Shown here: piece after piece, positions 15,737 to 23,364 of the stretch | How positions within the stretch are numbered: the first letter of the stretch is position 1 | How the letters are laid out: each line of letters opens with the position of its first letter | From: Stenotrophomonas_A sp036566925 | GTDB taxonomy: Bacteria > Pseudomonadota > Gammaproteobacteria > Xanthomonadales > Xanthomonadaceae | NCBI GenBank assembly: GCA_036566925.1 | Contig: DATCVI010000065.1 | Location: 1-32,608, forward strand | Direction: 5' to 3' | DNA: 32,608 nucleotides | Notes under the pieces: model-generated | Told to the model about the DNA's origin: nothing | Seen by the model: the letters and a program-made list of their open reading frames with translations, nothing else | The model's database searches: none | Translations under genes and position numbers: made by a program

Positions 15737-16768
15737 ATGAGTACCCCCGGCGGTTACGCCACCCGAGATCCCTACGCCGTCGATACGGTGGCGGTGGTCA
15801 CCCCTTCCGATTTCGATTCAAACGCGCCGCAGAGCGCGGTGTCCTGGGGCGCGATCCTGGCTGGCGCCGCCGCCTCGGCCGCGCTCTCGCTGATCCTGAT
15901 CATCCTCGGCGTCGGCTTGGGCTTGTCATCGGTATCGCCGTGGGCGTTCGAGGGTGTTTCGGCCGAGACCTTCGGCTGGGCCAGCATCATCTGGCTGGCG
16001 CTGACCACGATTGCTGCTTCGGGCCTCGGCGGTTATATCGCCGGCCGCCTGCGCACCAAGTGGACCGCCATACATGGCGACGAGACGTATTTTCGCGATA
16101 CCACGCATGGCTTCCTGTCCTGGGCGGTGGCGACGTTGCTCGCCGCGGGCCTGCTGACCAGCGCGATCGGCGGCATTCTCGGCACCGGTGCCAAGGTAGT
16201 GGGCGCCACCGCCGGTGCTGCGGCTTCCACCGCCGGCGGCCTGGCCGCGGCGGGCACCGGCCCGGCGGCGATGGCCGCGCAGGACGGCGACATGCAGTAC
16301 TGGACCGATGCTTTGTTCCGCGCGAATCCGGGCCCGGCGCCGGTGCCTGCCGCTACGCCTGCCGCGCCGCCGACCACCGCTGCCATGCTGCCGCCGCAGG
16401 CCAATGGCATGCCGGCGCCAGGCGCCGAGCGCGGGCCGGACCGTCGTGAGGTACGCGCCGAGGTCAACCGCATCGTCGTCAACAGCCTGCGTTCGGAGCG
16501 CATGGACGGCGCCGACACGCAGTATTTGGCGCAGTTGGTGGCCGCGCAGACCGGCATCAGCCAGGCCGAGGCGCAGACCCGCGTCAACGACGTGCAGGCA
16601 CGCATGCGCGCGGCGATCGAGAAGGCCAAGCAGGACGCAAAGCAGGCCGCCGACGATGCCCGCAAGGCGACTGCTTACGCCGCGCTGTGGCTGTTCATCA
16701 CGCTGTTGCTCGGCGCGTTCTGCGCCAGCCTGTTTGCCACCTGGGGCGGGCGCCGCCGCGACCTGTAA
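15737..16768 (+). CDS. Membrane protein with coiled-coil linker, function unknown
   Basis: The 343-residue protein has three N-terminal membrane segments (about residues 36-64, 79-103 and 125-150) starting with SWGAILAGAAAS, a pattern seen in small-residue-rich YrzE/PhnA-like membrane proteins. An Ala/Pro-rich linker (about 160-235) follows, then a charged helical region (about 240-310, RMRAAIEKAKQDAKQAADDA) likely to form a coiled coil, and a last membrane segment (about 313-334) ending GGRRRDL. The ribosome site GGAGCGCCAAC before ATG 15737 repeats the leader of the Gln-rich gene. A 23-residue membrane protein follows 27 bases later in the same operon. I can describe the topology but not the function. 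Confidence 0.8.
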   Translation: MSTPGGYATRDPYAVDTVAVVTPSDFDSNAPQSAVSWGAILAGAAASAALSLILIILGVGLGLSSVSPWAFEGVSAETFGWASIIWLALTTIAASGLGGYIAGRLRTKWTAIHGDETYFRDTTHGFLSWAVATLLAAGLLTSAIGGILGTGAKVVGATAGAAASTAGGLAAAGTGPAAMAAQDGDMQYWTDALFRANPGPAPVPAATPAAPPTTAAMLPPQANGMPAPGAERGPDRREVRAEVNRIVVNSLRSERMDGADTQYLAQLVAAQTGISQAEAQTRVNDVQARMRAAIEKAKQDAKQAADDARKATAYAALWLFITLLLGAFCASLFATWGGRRRDL

Positions 16769-16795
16769 CCCGATCGCTTATCGAGGAGGAGACGC

Positions 16796-16867
16796 ATGAA
16801 GTACTTGCTGCTGTGGTTCCTGGGCATTCCGATCCCGATCTTGCTGTTGATCGCGCTTTTGCGCTGA
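16796..16867 (+). CDS. 23-residue single-span membrane microprotein
   Basis: ATG 16796 follows a very strong Shine-Dalgarno (GAGGAGGAG) and opens a 23-codon frame beginning MKYLLLWFLGIPIPILLL and ending ALLR. It is almost entirely hydrophobic with two Pro residues mid-span and one basic residue at each end, as in inner-membrane microproteins that modulate larger partners. It lies 27 bases after the 343-residue membrane protein gene and 13 bases before a textbook terminator, so it is the last gene of that operon. I recall close relatives annotated as hypothetical in many proteobacteria. Confidence 0.75.
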   Translation: MKYLLLWFLGIPIPILLLIALLR

Positions 16868-16880
16868 CGTTTTTGCGCAA

Positions 16881-16916
16881 GCATCAAGCCGCTCTCGGGC
16901 GGCTTGATGCATTTTG
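16881..16916 (+). terminator. Intrinsic terminator
   Basis: GCATCAAGCCGC (16881-16892) and GCGGCTTGATGC (16899-16910) pair perfectly around a 6-base loop and are followed by ATTTTG. It ends the membrane-protein/microprotein operon. Confidence 0.9.
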
Positions 16917-16985
16917 AGCAGCGACCGTGGCCGCCACGCCGCGGGTTCCACGTTGTTCCCGGTACTCGCCCGGACGGAGACCGCC

Positions 16986-17420
16986 ATGAACAGCATTCCT
17001 GCCCTTCGCTACGCCGTGATCCTTTCACTCGCCTCGGTGCTTCCGGCGGTCTGCGCGGCGCAGACGGTGTCCGCTGCGGCAGCGCAGCGCCTGCAGGCCC
17101 TGGACGCCAACCACGACGGCGTGCTCAGCCGCTACGAGTACGATAGCGAAGCGGCGCTGATGGCCATGGACCTGGATGGCAACGGACGTATCTCCGCCGA
17201 GGAGCTGCAGCGCTATATCGGTCCGGGAGAGCAGGGGGGCGCGACGGCGAGCGAGCGCATCGTCGGTTCGGACCTGGATGGCGATGGCCAGCTGTCCGAC
17301 GAGGAGTTGCGCCGAAGCCTGGGCTTTCGCTTCAACTGGCTGGACAGGAACAAGGACGGCAACATCGACCTTGCCGAACTGAGCGCCGGCATGAACACCC
17401 CGATGGTGGGGACGCGCTAG
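16986..17420 (+). CDS. Exported EF-hand calcium-binding protein
   Basis: The 144-residue protein has a signal peptide (residues 1 to about 25, ending VCAA) and four EF-hand-like loops: DANHDGVLSRYE, DLDGNGRISAEE, DLDGDGQLSDEE and DRNKDGNIDLAE. All four keep Asp at positions 1, 3 and 5 (or Asn), Gly at 6 and Glu at 12, so each could bind calcium. It is probably periplasmic. ATG 16986 has GGAG six bases upstream. The gene stands alone, between a terminator upstream and a hairpin downstream. The role (calcium buffering or signalling) cannot be told from sequence. Confidence 0.88.
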   Translation: MNSIPALRYAVILSLASVLPAVCAAQTVSAAAAQRLQALDANHDGVLSRYEYDSEAALMAMDLDGNGRISAEELQRYIGPGEQGGATASERIVGSDLDGDGQLSDEELRRSLGFRFNWLDRNKDGNIDLAELSAGMNTPMVGTR

Positions 17421-17444
17421 TTCGAACTGCGAGAGCCGGATGCC

Positions 17445-17474
17445 GATCCGGGCGCTGTGATCTGCGCCCGGATC
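17445..17474. terminator. Hairpin between EF-hand and Lys-rich genes
   Basis: GATCCGGGCGC (17445-17455) and GCGCCCGGATC (17464-17474) are perfect complements with an 8-base loop. It lies between two convergent genes and lacks a T run on either strand, so it may end transcription weakly in both directions. Confidence 0.5.
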
Positions 17475-17495
17475 ATCAAACCCGGCGGCTGCCGA

Positions 17496-17612
17496 TCAAG
17501 TCGGCATGAATCCGCGCGTGGTCTTCTTTTCGTTCTTCTCTGCCTTCTTTTCCTTCATCGTCTTGGCAGGCTTCTTCTTCGTCTCTTTCTTTTTATCCAG
17601 GCCCTTGGCCAT
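17496..17612 (-). CDS. 38-residue Lys-rich small basic protein
   Basis: ATG 17612 opens a 38-codon frame on the reverse strand. The product starts MAKGLDKKKETKKKPAKTMK and has about 15 Lys. It is highly basic and probably disordered, so nucleic-acid or ribosome binding is possible. A GGGGA sequence about seven bases upstream can serve as the ribosome site. Short proteins starting MAKG-x-D-x-KK occur widely in Xanthomonadales as I remember, all without known function. The longer frame extending to 17954 is not protein-like and overlaps the VOC gene. Confidence 0.65.
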   Translation of the reverse strand: MAKGLDKKKETKKKPAKTMKEKKAEKNEKKTTRGFMPT

Positions 17613-17754
17613 TGCCGTGTCCCCATGTGGTGTGCGGTGGCAAGAGCATGGCACATCCGCGGCACGCTGACGCACCGTTTCCATGACCTCCGAGGTCATG
17701 GCGCCGCTGCAAACCGGGCATGAGAATTCCGGCCAATCCACCGGAGCGACTCCC

Positions 17755-18741
17755 ATGCACCCGATGTTGCTGTTCTCTGCCCTGTTGCTGTGCGTTGGCG
17801 CCGCGCAGGCTGCCCCCGCCGTTTCTGCCCCGGCCTCCACCCGTCTCGACCACGTCCTGCTGTGGGGCCATGGCATCGATGAGGCAAGTTCGGTCATGGC
17901 GGTCAAGCTCGGTTTCCAGGTACGCCCTGGGCGCGACCCCGGCGGCGTAGCCAACCGCTACGTCCGCCTGGGCGATGGCGGCTATATCGAATTGCTGGGC
18001 ATCACCCGGCCGAACCCGAGCTTCGATCCCGGCATGGAAGAGGACCAGCGCGCACTGAGGGGCGGCCCAGGCTCGCGGACCTTTGGCCTGCGCACATCGG
18101 CGCTGGACGCCACCCATGCTTTGCTTCAGGCACGCGGCTACGCGACCACGTCGTTCTTCAGTGGTCCGGACAGCGCCAAGCCAGGCTGGCGCCTGTTCGC
18201 CTTCGAGAAGGCGCCGTTGTCCAGCAATACCTTTTTCATCGACTATGCAGCCGACTACGCGCCGGACCAGCGCGACCCCGGCAACCGCGACGATTACCAA
18301 CGGACCCGCGAACACCCCAACGGCGCGCGCGAGCTGTCGTCGATCTGGCTGGTCTCGGCCGATGCGGCGTCCGATCGCAAGGCACTGGAGGGCATGGGGT
18401 TCGGCCACGCGGTCCCGGTCCGGCTGCCGCAAGTCGCGGCGCGGGGCTTCTGCGTTCCCATGGGGCCAACGGCATTACTGGTACTCGAGCCGGACGGCAA
18501 GGGCCGAGCAGCGGACGTAATGGCTGGCGGTGGCCCGCGCGTGCTGGCCGTCAGCTTCGGCGTCGCCGATCTGGCGCGCGCCCAGCGTTGGGTCGAACGC
18601 GGCTACGAGCGCGCCTTGCCGATCTACCGCAGTGCGTGGGGCGATGCCTTCCTGGCGCCGACCGAGGAAGACCTCGGCGTGTCGATGGAGTTCCACGCGC
18701 TGCAAGCCAATGCGGTGGCGTGCCCGGGCGCGGATGCCTAG
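17755..18741 (+). CDS. Exported VOC-fold (glyoxalase-like) protein
   Basis: The 328-residue protein starts with a signal peptide (residues 1 to about 19, ending AAQA). The mature part begins TRLDHVLLWGHGIDEASSVM and contains GGYIELLGI, matching the Glyoxalase_3-like VOC domain, which usually binds a metal and a small substrate. The protein is long enough for two VOC modules (about 30-200 and 205-325). An exported location is unusual for this fold, which is mostly cytoplasmic. ATG 17755 has GGAG eight bases upstream. The XRE regulator gene starts five bases after its stop. The substrate is unknown. Confidence 0.78.
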   Translation: MHPMLLFSALLLCVGAAQAAPAVSAPASTRLDHVLLWGHGIDEASSVMAVKLGFQVRPGRDPGGVANRYVRLGDGGYIELLGITRPNPSFDPGMEEDQRALRGGPGSRTFGLRTSALDATHALLQARGYATTSFFSGPDSAKPGWRLFAFEKAPLSSNTFFIDYAADYAPDQRDPGNRDDYQRTREHPNGARELSSIWLVSADAASDRKALEGMGFGHAVPVRLPQVAARGFCVPMGPTALLVLEPDGKGRAADVMAGGGPRVLAVSFGVADLARAQRWVERGYERALPIYRSAWGDAFLAPTEEDLGVSMEFHALQANAVACPGADA

Positions 18742-18745
18742 GATT

Positions 18746-19600
18746 ATGCTGCACGCGACCGCGCTACCAGGAATTGCCATCGCCCCTGCCGAGCACAATG
18801 TGGCTGCATCGCCCGTCGGCATGCTGCTGCGCCAGTGGCGCGCGGCCAGGCGCTTGAGCCAGCTGGACCTGGCACTGGAAACCGGCATCTCCACGCGCCA
18901 CCTCAGTTGCGTGGAGACAGGCAAGGCGCACGCCAGCCGCGACACCCTCTCGCGGCTCGCCGATGCGCTGGGCATGCCGCTGCGGGAGCGTAACGCGTTG
19001 TTGCGCGCCGCCGGCTATGCCGCCATGCATCTGGAGCGTCCGCTGGAAGCGCCGGCCCTGGACCGCGTGCGCCAGGCCGTGGACCTGATCCTGGCGCACC
19101 AGGAACCTTACCCGGCGTTTGTACTCAGCCGGCACTGGGATGTACTGGCAACCAACGCGGCCGCGGTCAGGGTCAATCGGATGTTGATGGCCGGGCGTCC
19201 GGGCCGGCACGGCAACCTGCTGCACCAACTGTTCGATCCGGCCGACTTCCGTCCCGTGATCGCCAACTGGGAAGAAGTCGCCGCGCGCTTCCTGCGCCAT
19301 CTGCATGACGACCTGGCCGCAAATCCCACCGACCGCCGCACCCGCCAATTGCTGGACGAAGTGTTGGGCTACCCGCAGGTGCCGCCGCGCTGGCGTGAGC
19401 GTCCACTCGGCGACGAGCCCGCGCCGGTGGTCACTTTCACCTTCAATAGTCCCTTCGGTGAACTGCGCTTCTTCGAGACCATTACCACCTTCGCCGCGCC
19501 TTACGACGTGACGCTCGAGGAAATCCGCATCGATTGCACTTTCCCTGCCGACGAACACACCGCGTCGGTCTGCGCCGAACTGGCACGGCAGGACGGCTGA
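18746..19600 (+). CDS. XRE-type regulator with MmyB-like ligand domain
   Basis: The 284-residue protein has an N-terminal helix-turn-helix (about residues 24-85: LLRQWRAARRLSQLDLALET, then ISTRHLSCVETGKAHASRDT) and a C-terminal MmyB-like domain (about 100-275: PYPAFVLSRHWDVLATNAAA, then DVTLEEIRIDCTFPAD), a PAS-like fold thought to bind a ligand. This layout is common for repressors in actinobacteria and proteobacteria. Either ATG 18746 or ATG 18734 can start it; 18734 would overlap the VOC stop. It is probably cotranscribed with the VOC gene, which it may regulate. It converges on the receiver gene with a 22-base gap. Confidence 0.85.
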   Translation: MLHATALPGIAIAPAEHNVAASPVGMLLRQWRAARRLSQLDLALETGISTRHLSCVETGKAHASRDTLSRLADALGMPLRERNALLRAAGYAAMHLERPLEAPALDRVRQAVDLILAHQEPYPAFVLSRHWDVLATNAAAVRVNRMLMAGRPGRHGNLLHQLFDPADFRPVIANWEEVAARFLRHLHDDLAANPTDRRTRQLLDEVLGYPQVPPRWRERPLGDEPAPVVTFTFNSPFGELRFFETITTFAAPYDVTLEEIRIDCTFPADEHTASVCAELARQDG

Positions 19601-19622
19601 GGCCGGTATCGCTTCGGCGACC

Positions 19623-20000
19623 TCAGGCCTGCTTCCGGCAGATCTTGGCGATGACCTCGCACAGCGCCAGGGGCGAAAACGGCTTGCTGCAGATCGGCCG
19701 TCCGCGGAAGCGCGCTTCGACCGTGGATTTGCCGTACCCGGTGGTCAGCACGAACGGGATATTGGCATCGACCAATTGATCGGCCAGCGGGTATGAGGTC
19801 TCGTTGCGCAGGTTGATATCAAGTACCACTACGTCTGGATGGGCCTCCTGTGCGGCGATGAACCGCTGTGCCTCTTCCAGGGTCGCACCGACCCCGAGGA
19901 CGTTGGCGCCTGCATCTTCGAGCACTTCGCTGAGCGTCACCGCCAACAGATAGTTGTCCTCCACGATGTAGACCCGACAACCAAATAGTGCTGCATGCAT
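19623..20000 (-). CDS. Single-domain response regulator (receiver only)
   Basis: The 125-residue protein is a lone CheY-like receiver: acidic pocket at Glu14-Asp15 in YIVEDN, phospho-acceptor Asp61 in VVVLDINL, Thr86 in VLTTGYG and Lys106 in CSKPFS. It has no output domain, so it must act by protein contact or as a phosphate sink or shuttle. ATG 20000 has GGGGA seven bases upstream; a GTG at 20042, touching the kinase stop, is an alternative. It is cotranscribed with the CheB-CheR-HWE kinase and is its probable partner. HWE kinases are often paired with such receivers. Confidence 0.85.
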   Translation of the reverse strand: MHAALFGCRVYIVEDNYLLAVTLSEVLEDAGANVLGVGATLEEAQRFIAAQEAHPDVVVLDINLRNETSYPLADQLVDANIPFVLTTGYGKSTVEARFRGRPICSKPFSPLALCEVIAKICRKQA

Positions 20001-20042
20001 CTCTACGTCCCCGCGATGTTGGATCGCCATGCCGGCGAGCAC

Positions 20043-23000
20043 TCAGGCGAAAGGAACCTCGATCGTGCATTGCACCCCCGTCGGCGCAAATTCGATCTGC
20101 GAAGTGGCGCCGAGCGTATGCGGCAGGGCCTTGGTGATGAGTTGCGTGCCGAAGCCGATGCGCTCGGGCGTGGCGACCGGCGGGCCGCCGCTTTCGCGCC
20201 AGTGCAGCGATAGCCGCTGGTGGCCGTTGTCGCCGGGTACCAGTTGCCACACCACCGTCAGGTGGCCGTCGCTACCCTTGAAACAGCCGTACTTGATGGC
20301 GTTGGTCGTCAACTCATGCAAGGCCAGGCTGAAGGTCTGCGCCATGTCGAAGCTGAGCGCGACCTTCGGCCCGGACAGGTCGACCCGTTCCATCGGCACG
20401 CCCAGCGAACTCAATTCGGTGAGGGACATTTCGGCCAGATCCACTTCGCCGGCCAGGGTGCCGCCGAGCAAGCTCTGCGCCCGGCCGAGCGCGGACAGGC
20501 GCTGGCTGAAGTCCTCCAGGCCGGGTGCGCCGCGCAAGGTGCGCGAGGCAATCGCCTGCACCACGCCGAGCAAATTGCGAGTGCGGTGCTCGAGCTCGGC
20601 GATCAACATGGCCTGGCGGCTTTCCGATTCCATCAAGCTGCTGACGTCCAGGAAGGTCACCACCAGCCCGCGCGAGCGTCGGCTGTTGTCCAGGTACGGG
20701 CAGACGCGGACCAGGTAATGGTTGCGGGCCGACTCGGCGGTCGCTCGCAACTCGACACTGATGCCGTCCTCGCGCACGCGGCGGATGATGTCGCCGAAGT
20801 TGGGCAGGCCGATCTTCACCGACAAGTCGGTGATCGGTCGCCCGATGTCGCTGCCGCGGATGTTCAACACCGCTGCCACTGCCGGGGTGAACGAGCGGAT
20901 CGCCAGCTCGGCGTCCAGGAATATCGTGGCCACGTCGGTGGCCTGGAACAGGTTGAGCAGGTCGCTGTTGGCACGGTCCAGGGAGTCGAGCTTGCCGTGC
21001 AGCTCCATGTTGACCGTGTGCAGCTCTTCGTTGACCGACTGCAGTTCTTCCTTGGAGGCCTCGAGTTCCTCGTTGGTCGACTGCATTTCCTCGTTGACCG
21101 AGACCAGTTCCTCGTTGGAAGACTTCAGCTCTTCCAGCGCGGTTTCATACTCTTCTATGAGCGATTGCAGGCGGTCGCGGGTTTCCCGCAGTTCGCGATC
21201 GGCTTGACGGCTCTGGGCTTCGCGGCTCTCGCTGTTGCCGGTGCGGTCCTGCGCTTCATCGGCGGTCAATATCGGACCCTGGTCGATGAAGATCACCAGG
21301 AACAACGGGTCGCGGCCCGTTCGCTCGGCCACCGGCTCGACCACGATGGTGACCAACTGCACCCGGCCCTCTTCCATCGGCACCGCGATCGCGTCGCGCA
21401 GCGTCGAGCGGCCGCTCTCCACCGCTTCGCGGAACACCGTGCGCAGGTCCAGCCGCAGCTCGCGTCGGGCCATGGCCAGCAGATGGCGGGTTGGCGAGCC
21501 GGCGGGCGTCTCCAGGTATTTGCCGGTGCGGCCGGAGAAATAGACCACGTCGCCCTCGCTGGTGGTCACCACATGCGCCGGCGCGTAACGGTCGAGGACT
21601 TGCCCTTCGGCCGCCTGGCGCAGCGAGCCGGCGGAGTGGTCGCGCCGCTGGGTGACGTCCTGCACCGCGAAGCCGCGGGGCAATGCCAGAGAGAGTGGCA
21701 AGCGCAGGCTGGGCGTGGCGCCGGGACGCCGCCGAAAGATACGGTGACGCTTTTCCAGCGCGACAAACAGCTCGTCGAACTGGCTCAGGTTCTCCGCCGT
21801 CCCCAAGAACAGGTAGCCGTCAGGCTTGAGCGCGTAATGGAAGGTCGGGATGACCTGCGCCTGGATGTCATGGCCGAAGTAGATCAGCAGGTTGCGGCAC
21901 GAAACCAGGTCGATGCGCGAGAAGGGTGGGTCGCGGATGACGCTGTGCGGCGAAAAGATGCACAGCTCGCGGACTTCCTTGGAGACGATGTAGCTCTCGC
22001 CGTCGGCGACGAAATAGCGCTCGCGGCGCTCGGGGCTGACGCTGTCCAGCATTGCGCGCGGGTAACGCGCCGAGCGGGCGATGCCCAAGGCGCGTTCGTC
22101 GATGTCGGTGGCGAACAGCTGCACGCGCGGCACCACGGCCAGGCCGGCCATGTGCTCGCGCAGCAGGATGGCCAGCGAATAAACTTCCTCGCCCGTGGCG
22201 CAGCCCGGCACCCAGACGCGGATCGTGTCTTCGGCGGTACGGCCTTCGAACAGCTGCGGAATTACCAGCTCGGTCAGGCTCTCGAAGGCGTCGCCGTCGC
22301 GGAAGAAACTGGTAACGCTGATCAGGAGATCGCGGAACAGGTTGCCGGTCTCCTGCGGATCACGCCGCAAGGTATCGACGTAGGCCCGGAGGTCGGTCAG
22401 GCCCACCACCTGCATGCGCCGATGCACGCGGCGCAGGAACGTCTGCTGCTTGTAGCCGCTGAAGTCATGGCCCACCTGCGCGCGCAGCAAGCCGTGGATC
22501 TCGGCCAGGACTTCTCGCTCGGCATCGGCCTTGCCGTTATGGGCCGCTTCTTCGGCGATGTTGTCGAGGACGAAGGCGTTGCGCGCGAAATCGGCCAGGC
22601 GGGCACCCATGTCTTCGACCGCCAGGGCAAAATCGGCGAAGCCGGAGGCGATGGCGCTGTCCGGCATGTCCGGGTGAGTGGGGCCGAAGCGACCGTCGAT
22701 CTGCGCCAGGGTCAGGCCGGCGCACTCCTGGATGGCCTTCAGCCCCAGGGTGCCGTCGCCGTCTCCACCAGACAGGATGATGCCCACCGCCAGCTCTTGT
22801 ACGTCCTTGGCCAGTTCGCTGAAGAAGACATCGATTGGCTTGGGTTCGCGGCGTGCGCCCAGCGGTTTCACGCGCAACCGGTAGTCGGCCATCCCCAGCA
22901 CCACGGCTTCCGGTGCGACGTAGATATGGTTGGGCTCGAGCACGGCGCCATCAGTGGCGACGTGGACCGGCATATCCGTGAAGCGCGCGAGGATTCGCGG

Positions 23001-23153
23001 CAATTGCGAGGGATGCGAAGGGCTCAGGTGGGTGACGACGACGAATGCCATCCCCGGATTGTCGGGCAGTCCCCGGAAGAACCCTTCCAGGGCTTCCACG
23101 CCACCCGCGGACGCACCCAAGCCGACGACGGGAAACCGCTCCAAAGTCGCCAT
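20043..23153 (-). CDS. CheB-CheR-PAS-HWE histidine kinase fusion
   Basis: This 1036-residue protein has, in order: a CheB methylesterase domain (about residues 5-190; Ser15 in GASAGG, His42 in THLSP, Asp133 in GGDGDGTLG), a CheR methyltransferase domain (about 195-470; TSFFRDGDAF, WVPGCATGEEVYSLA), a PAS-like region, a long Glu-rich coiled coil (about 650-730; repeated SxNEEL units), another PAS (about 735-840) and an HWE-type kinase core (His856 in ELEHRTRNLLG; LTTNAIKYG; HWRESGG). Such fusions combine chemotaxis-style methylation modules with a sensory kinase; signal and output are unknown. ATG 23153 is the start nearest the CheB domain; ATG 23186 is also possible. The receiver gene follows in the same operon. 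Confidence 0.9.
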   Translation of the reverse strand: MATLERFPVVGLGASAGGVEALEGFFRGLPDNPGMAFVVVTHLSPSHPSQLPRILARFTDMPVHVATDGAVLEPNHIYVAPEAVVLGMADYRLRVKPLGARREPKPIDVFFSELAKDVQELAVGIILSGGDGDGTLGLKAIQECAGLTLAQIDGRFGPTHPDMPDSAIASGFADFALAVEDMGARLADFARNAFVLDNIAEEAAHNGKADAEREVLAEIHGLLRAQVGHDFSGYKQQTFLRRVHRRMQVVGLTDLRAYVDTLRRDPQETGNLFRDLLISVTSFFRDGDAFESLTELVIPQLFEGRTAEDTIRVWVPGCATGEEVYSLAILLREHMAGLAVVPRVQLFATDIDERALGIARSARYPRAMLDSVSPERRERYFVADGESYIVSKEVRELCIFSPHSVIRDPPFSRIDLVSCRNLLIYFGHDIQAQVIPTFHYALKPDGYLFLGTAENLSQFDELFVALEKRHRIFRRRPGATPSLRLPLSLALPRGFAVQDVTQRRDHSAGSLRQAAEGQVLDRYAPAHVVTTSEGDVVYFSGRTGKYLETPAGSPTRHLLAMARRELRLDLRTVFREAVESGRSTLRDAIAVPMEEGRVQLVTIVVEPVAERTGRDPLFLVIFIDQGPILTADEAQDRTGNSESREAQSRQADRELRETRDRLQSLIEEYETALEELKSSNEELVSVNEEMQSTNEELEASKEELQSVNEELHTVNMELHGKLDSLDRANSDLLNLFQATDVATIFLDAELAIRSFTPAVAAVLNIRGSDIGRPITDLSVKIGLPNFGDIIRRVREDGISVELRATAESARNHYLVRVCPYLDNSRRSRGLVVTFLDVSSLMESESRQAMLIAELEHRTRNLLGVVQAIASRTLRGAPGLEDFSQRLSALGRAQSLLGGTLAGEVDLAEMSLTELSSLGVPMERVDLSGPKVALSFDMAQTFSLALHELTTNAIKYGCFKGSDGHLTVVWQLVPGDNGHQRLSLHWRESGGPPVATPERIGFGTQLITKALPHTLGATSQIEFAPTGVQCTIEVPFA

Positions 23154-23309
23154 TGATCCTTCGCTTGCCAACTGAATAGCCGCCATGCTCGCCTTGCCCC
23201 GCTTCACTGTCAACGAAGGGCGACCGCGGCGCAGATCTTACGCATGCCTGCGCCCCAGGTGATGCGGTTGTCGCGTAGGCCCGTCGGCCTAACCTGCGCC
23301 AGAGAGAAT

Positions 23310-23336
23310 GACGGCAGGGTGTAGGCCCCTGCCGTC
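23310..23336 (-). terminator. Hairpin terminator downstream of the sulfatase
   Basis: GACGGCAGGG (23310-23319) pairs perfectly with CCCTGCCGTC (23327-23336) around a 7-base loop. It lies 28 bases past the sulfatase stop on the reverse strand and is followed there by ATTCTCTC, a weak T tract. Confidence 0.65.
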
Positions 23337-23364
23337 GTTAATACATTGCCCGCACACGCCAAGG

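Noticed and set aside
20220..23156. A 978-codon open frame on the forward strand
   Set aside because: It is antisense to the CheB-CheR-HWE kinase and shows only shadow composition.
23208..23213. TTGACA on the reverse strand as the kinase start (TTG) or as a -35 box
   Set aside because: As a start it adds residues not needed by the CheB domain; as a -35 it lacks a -10 at the proper distance.
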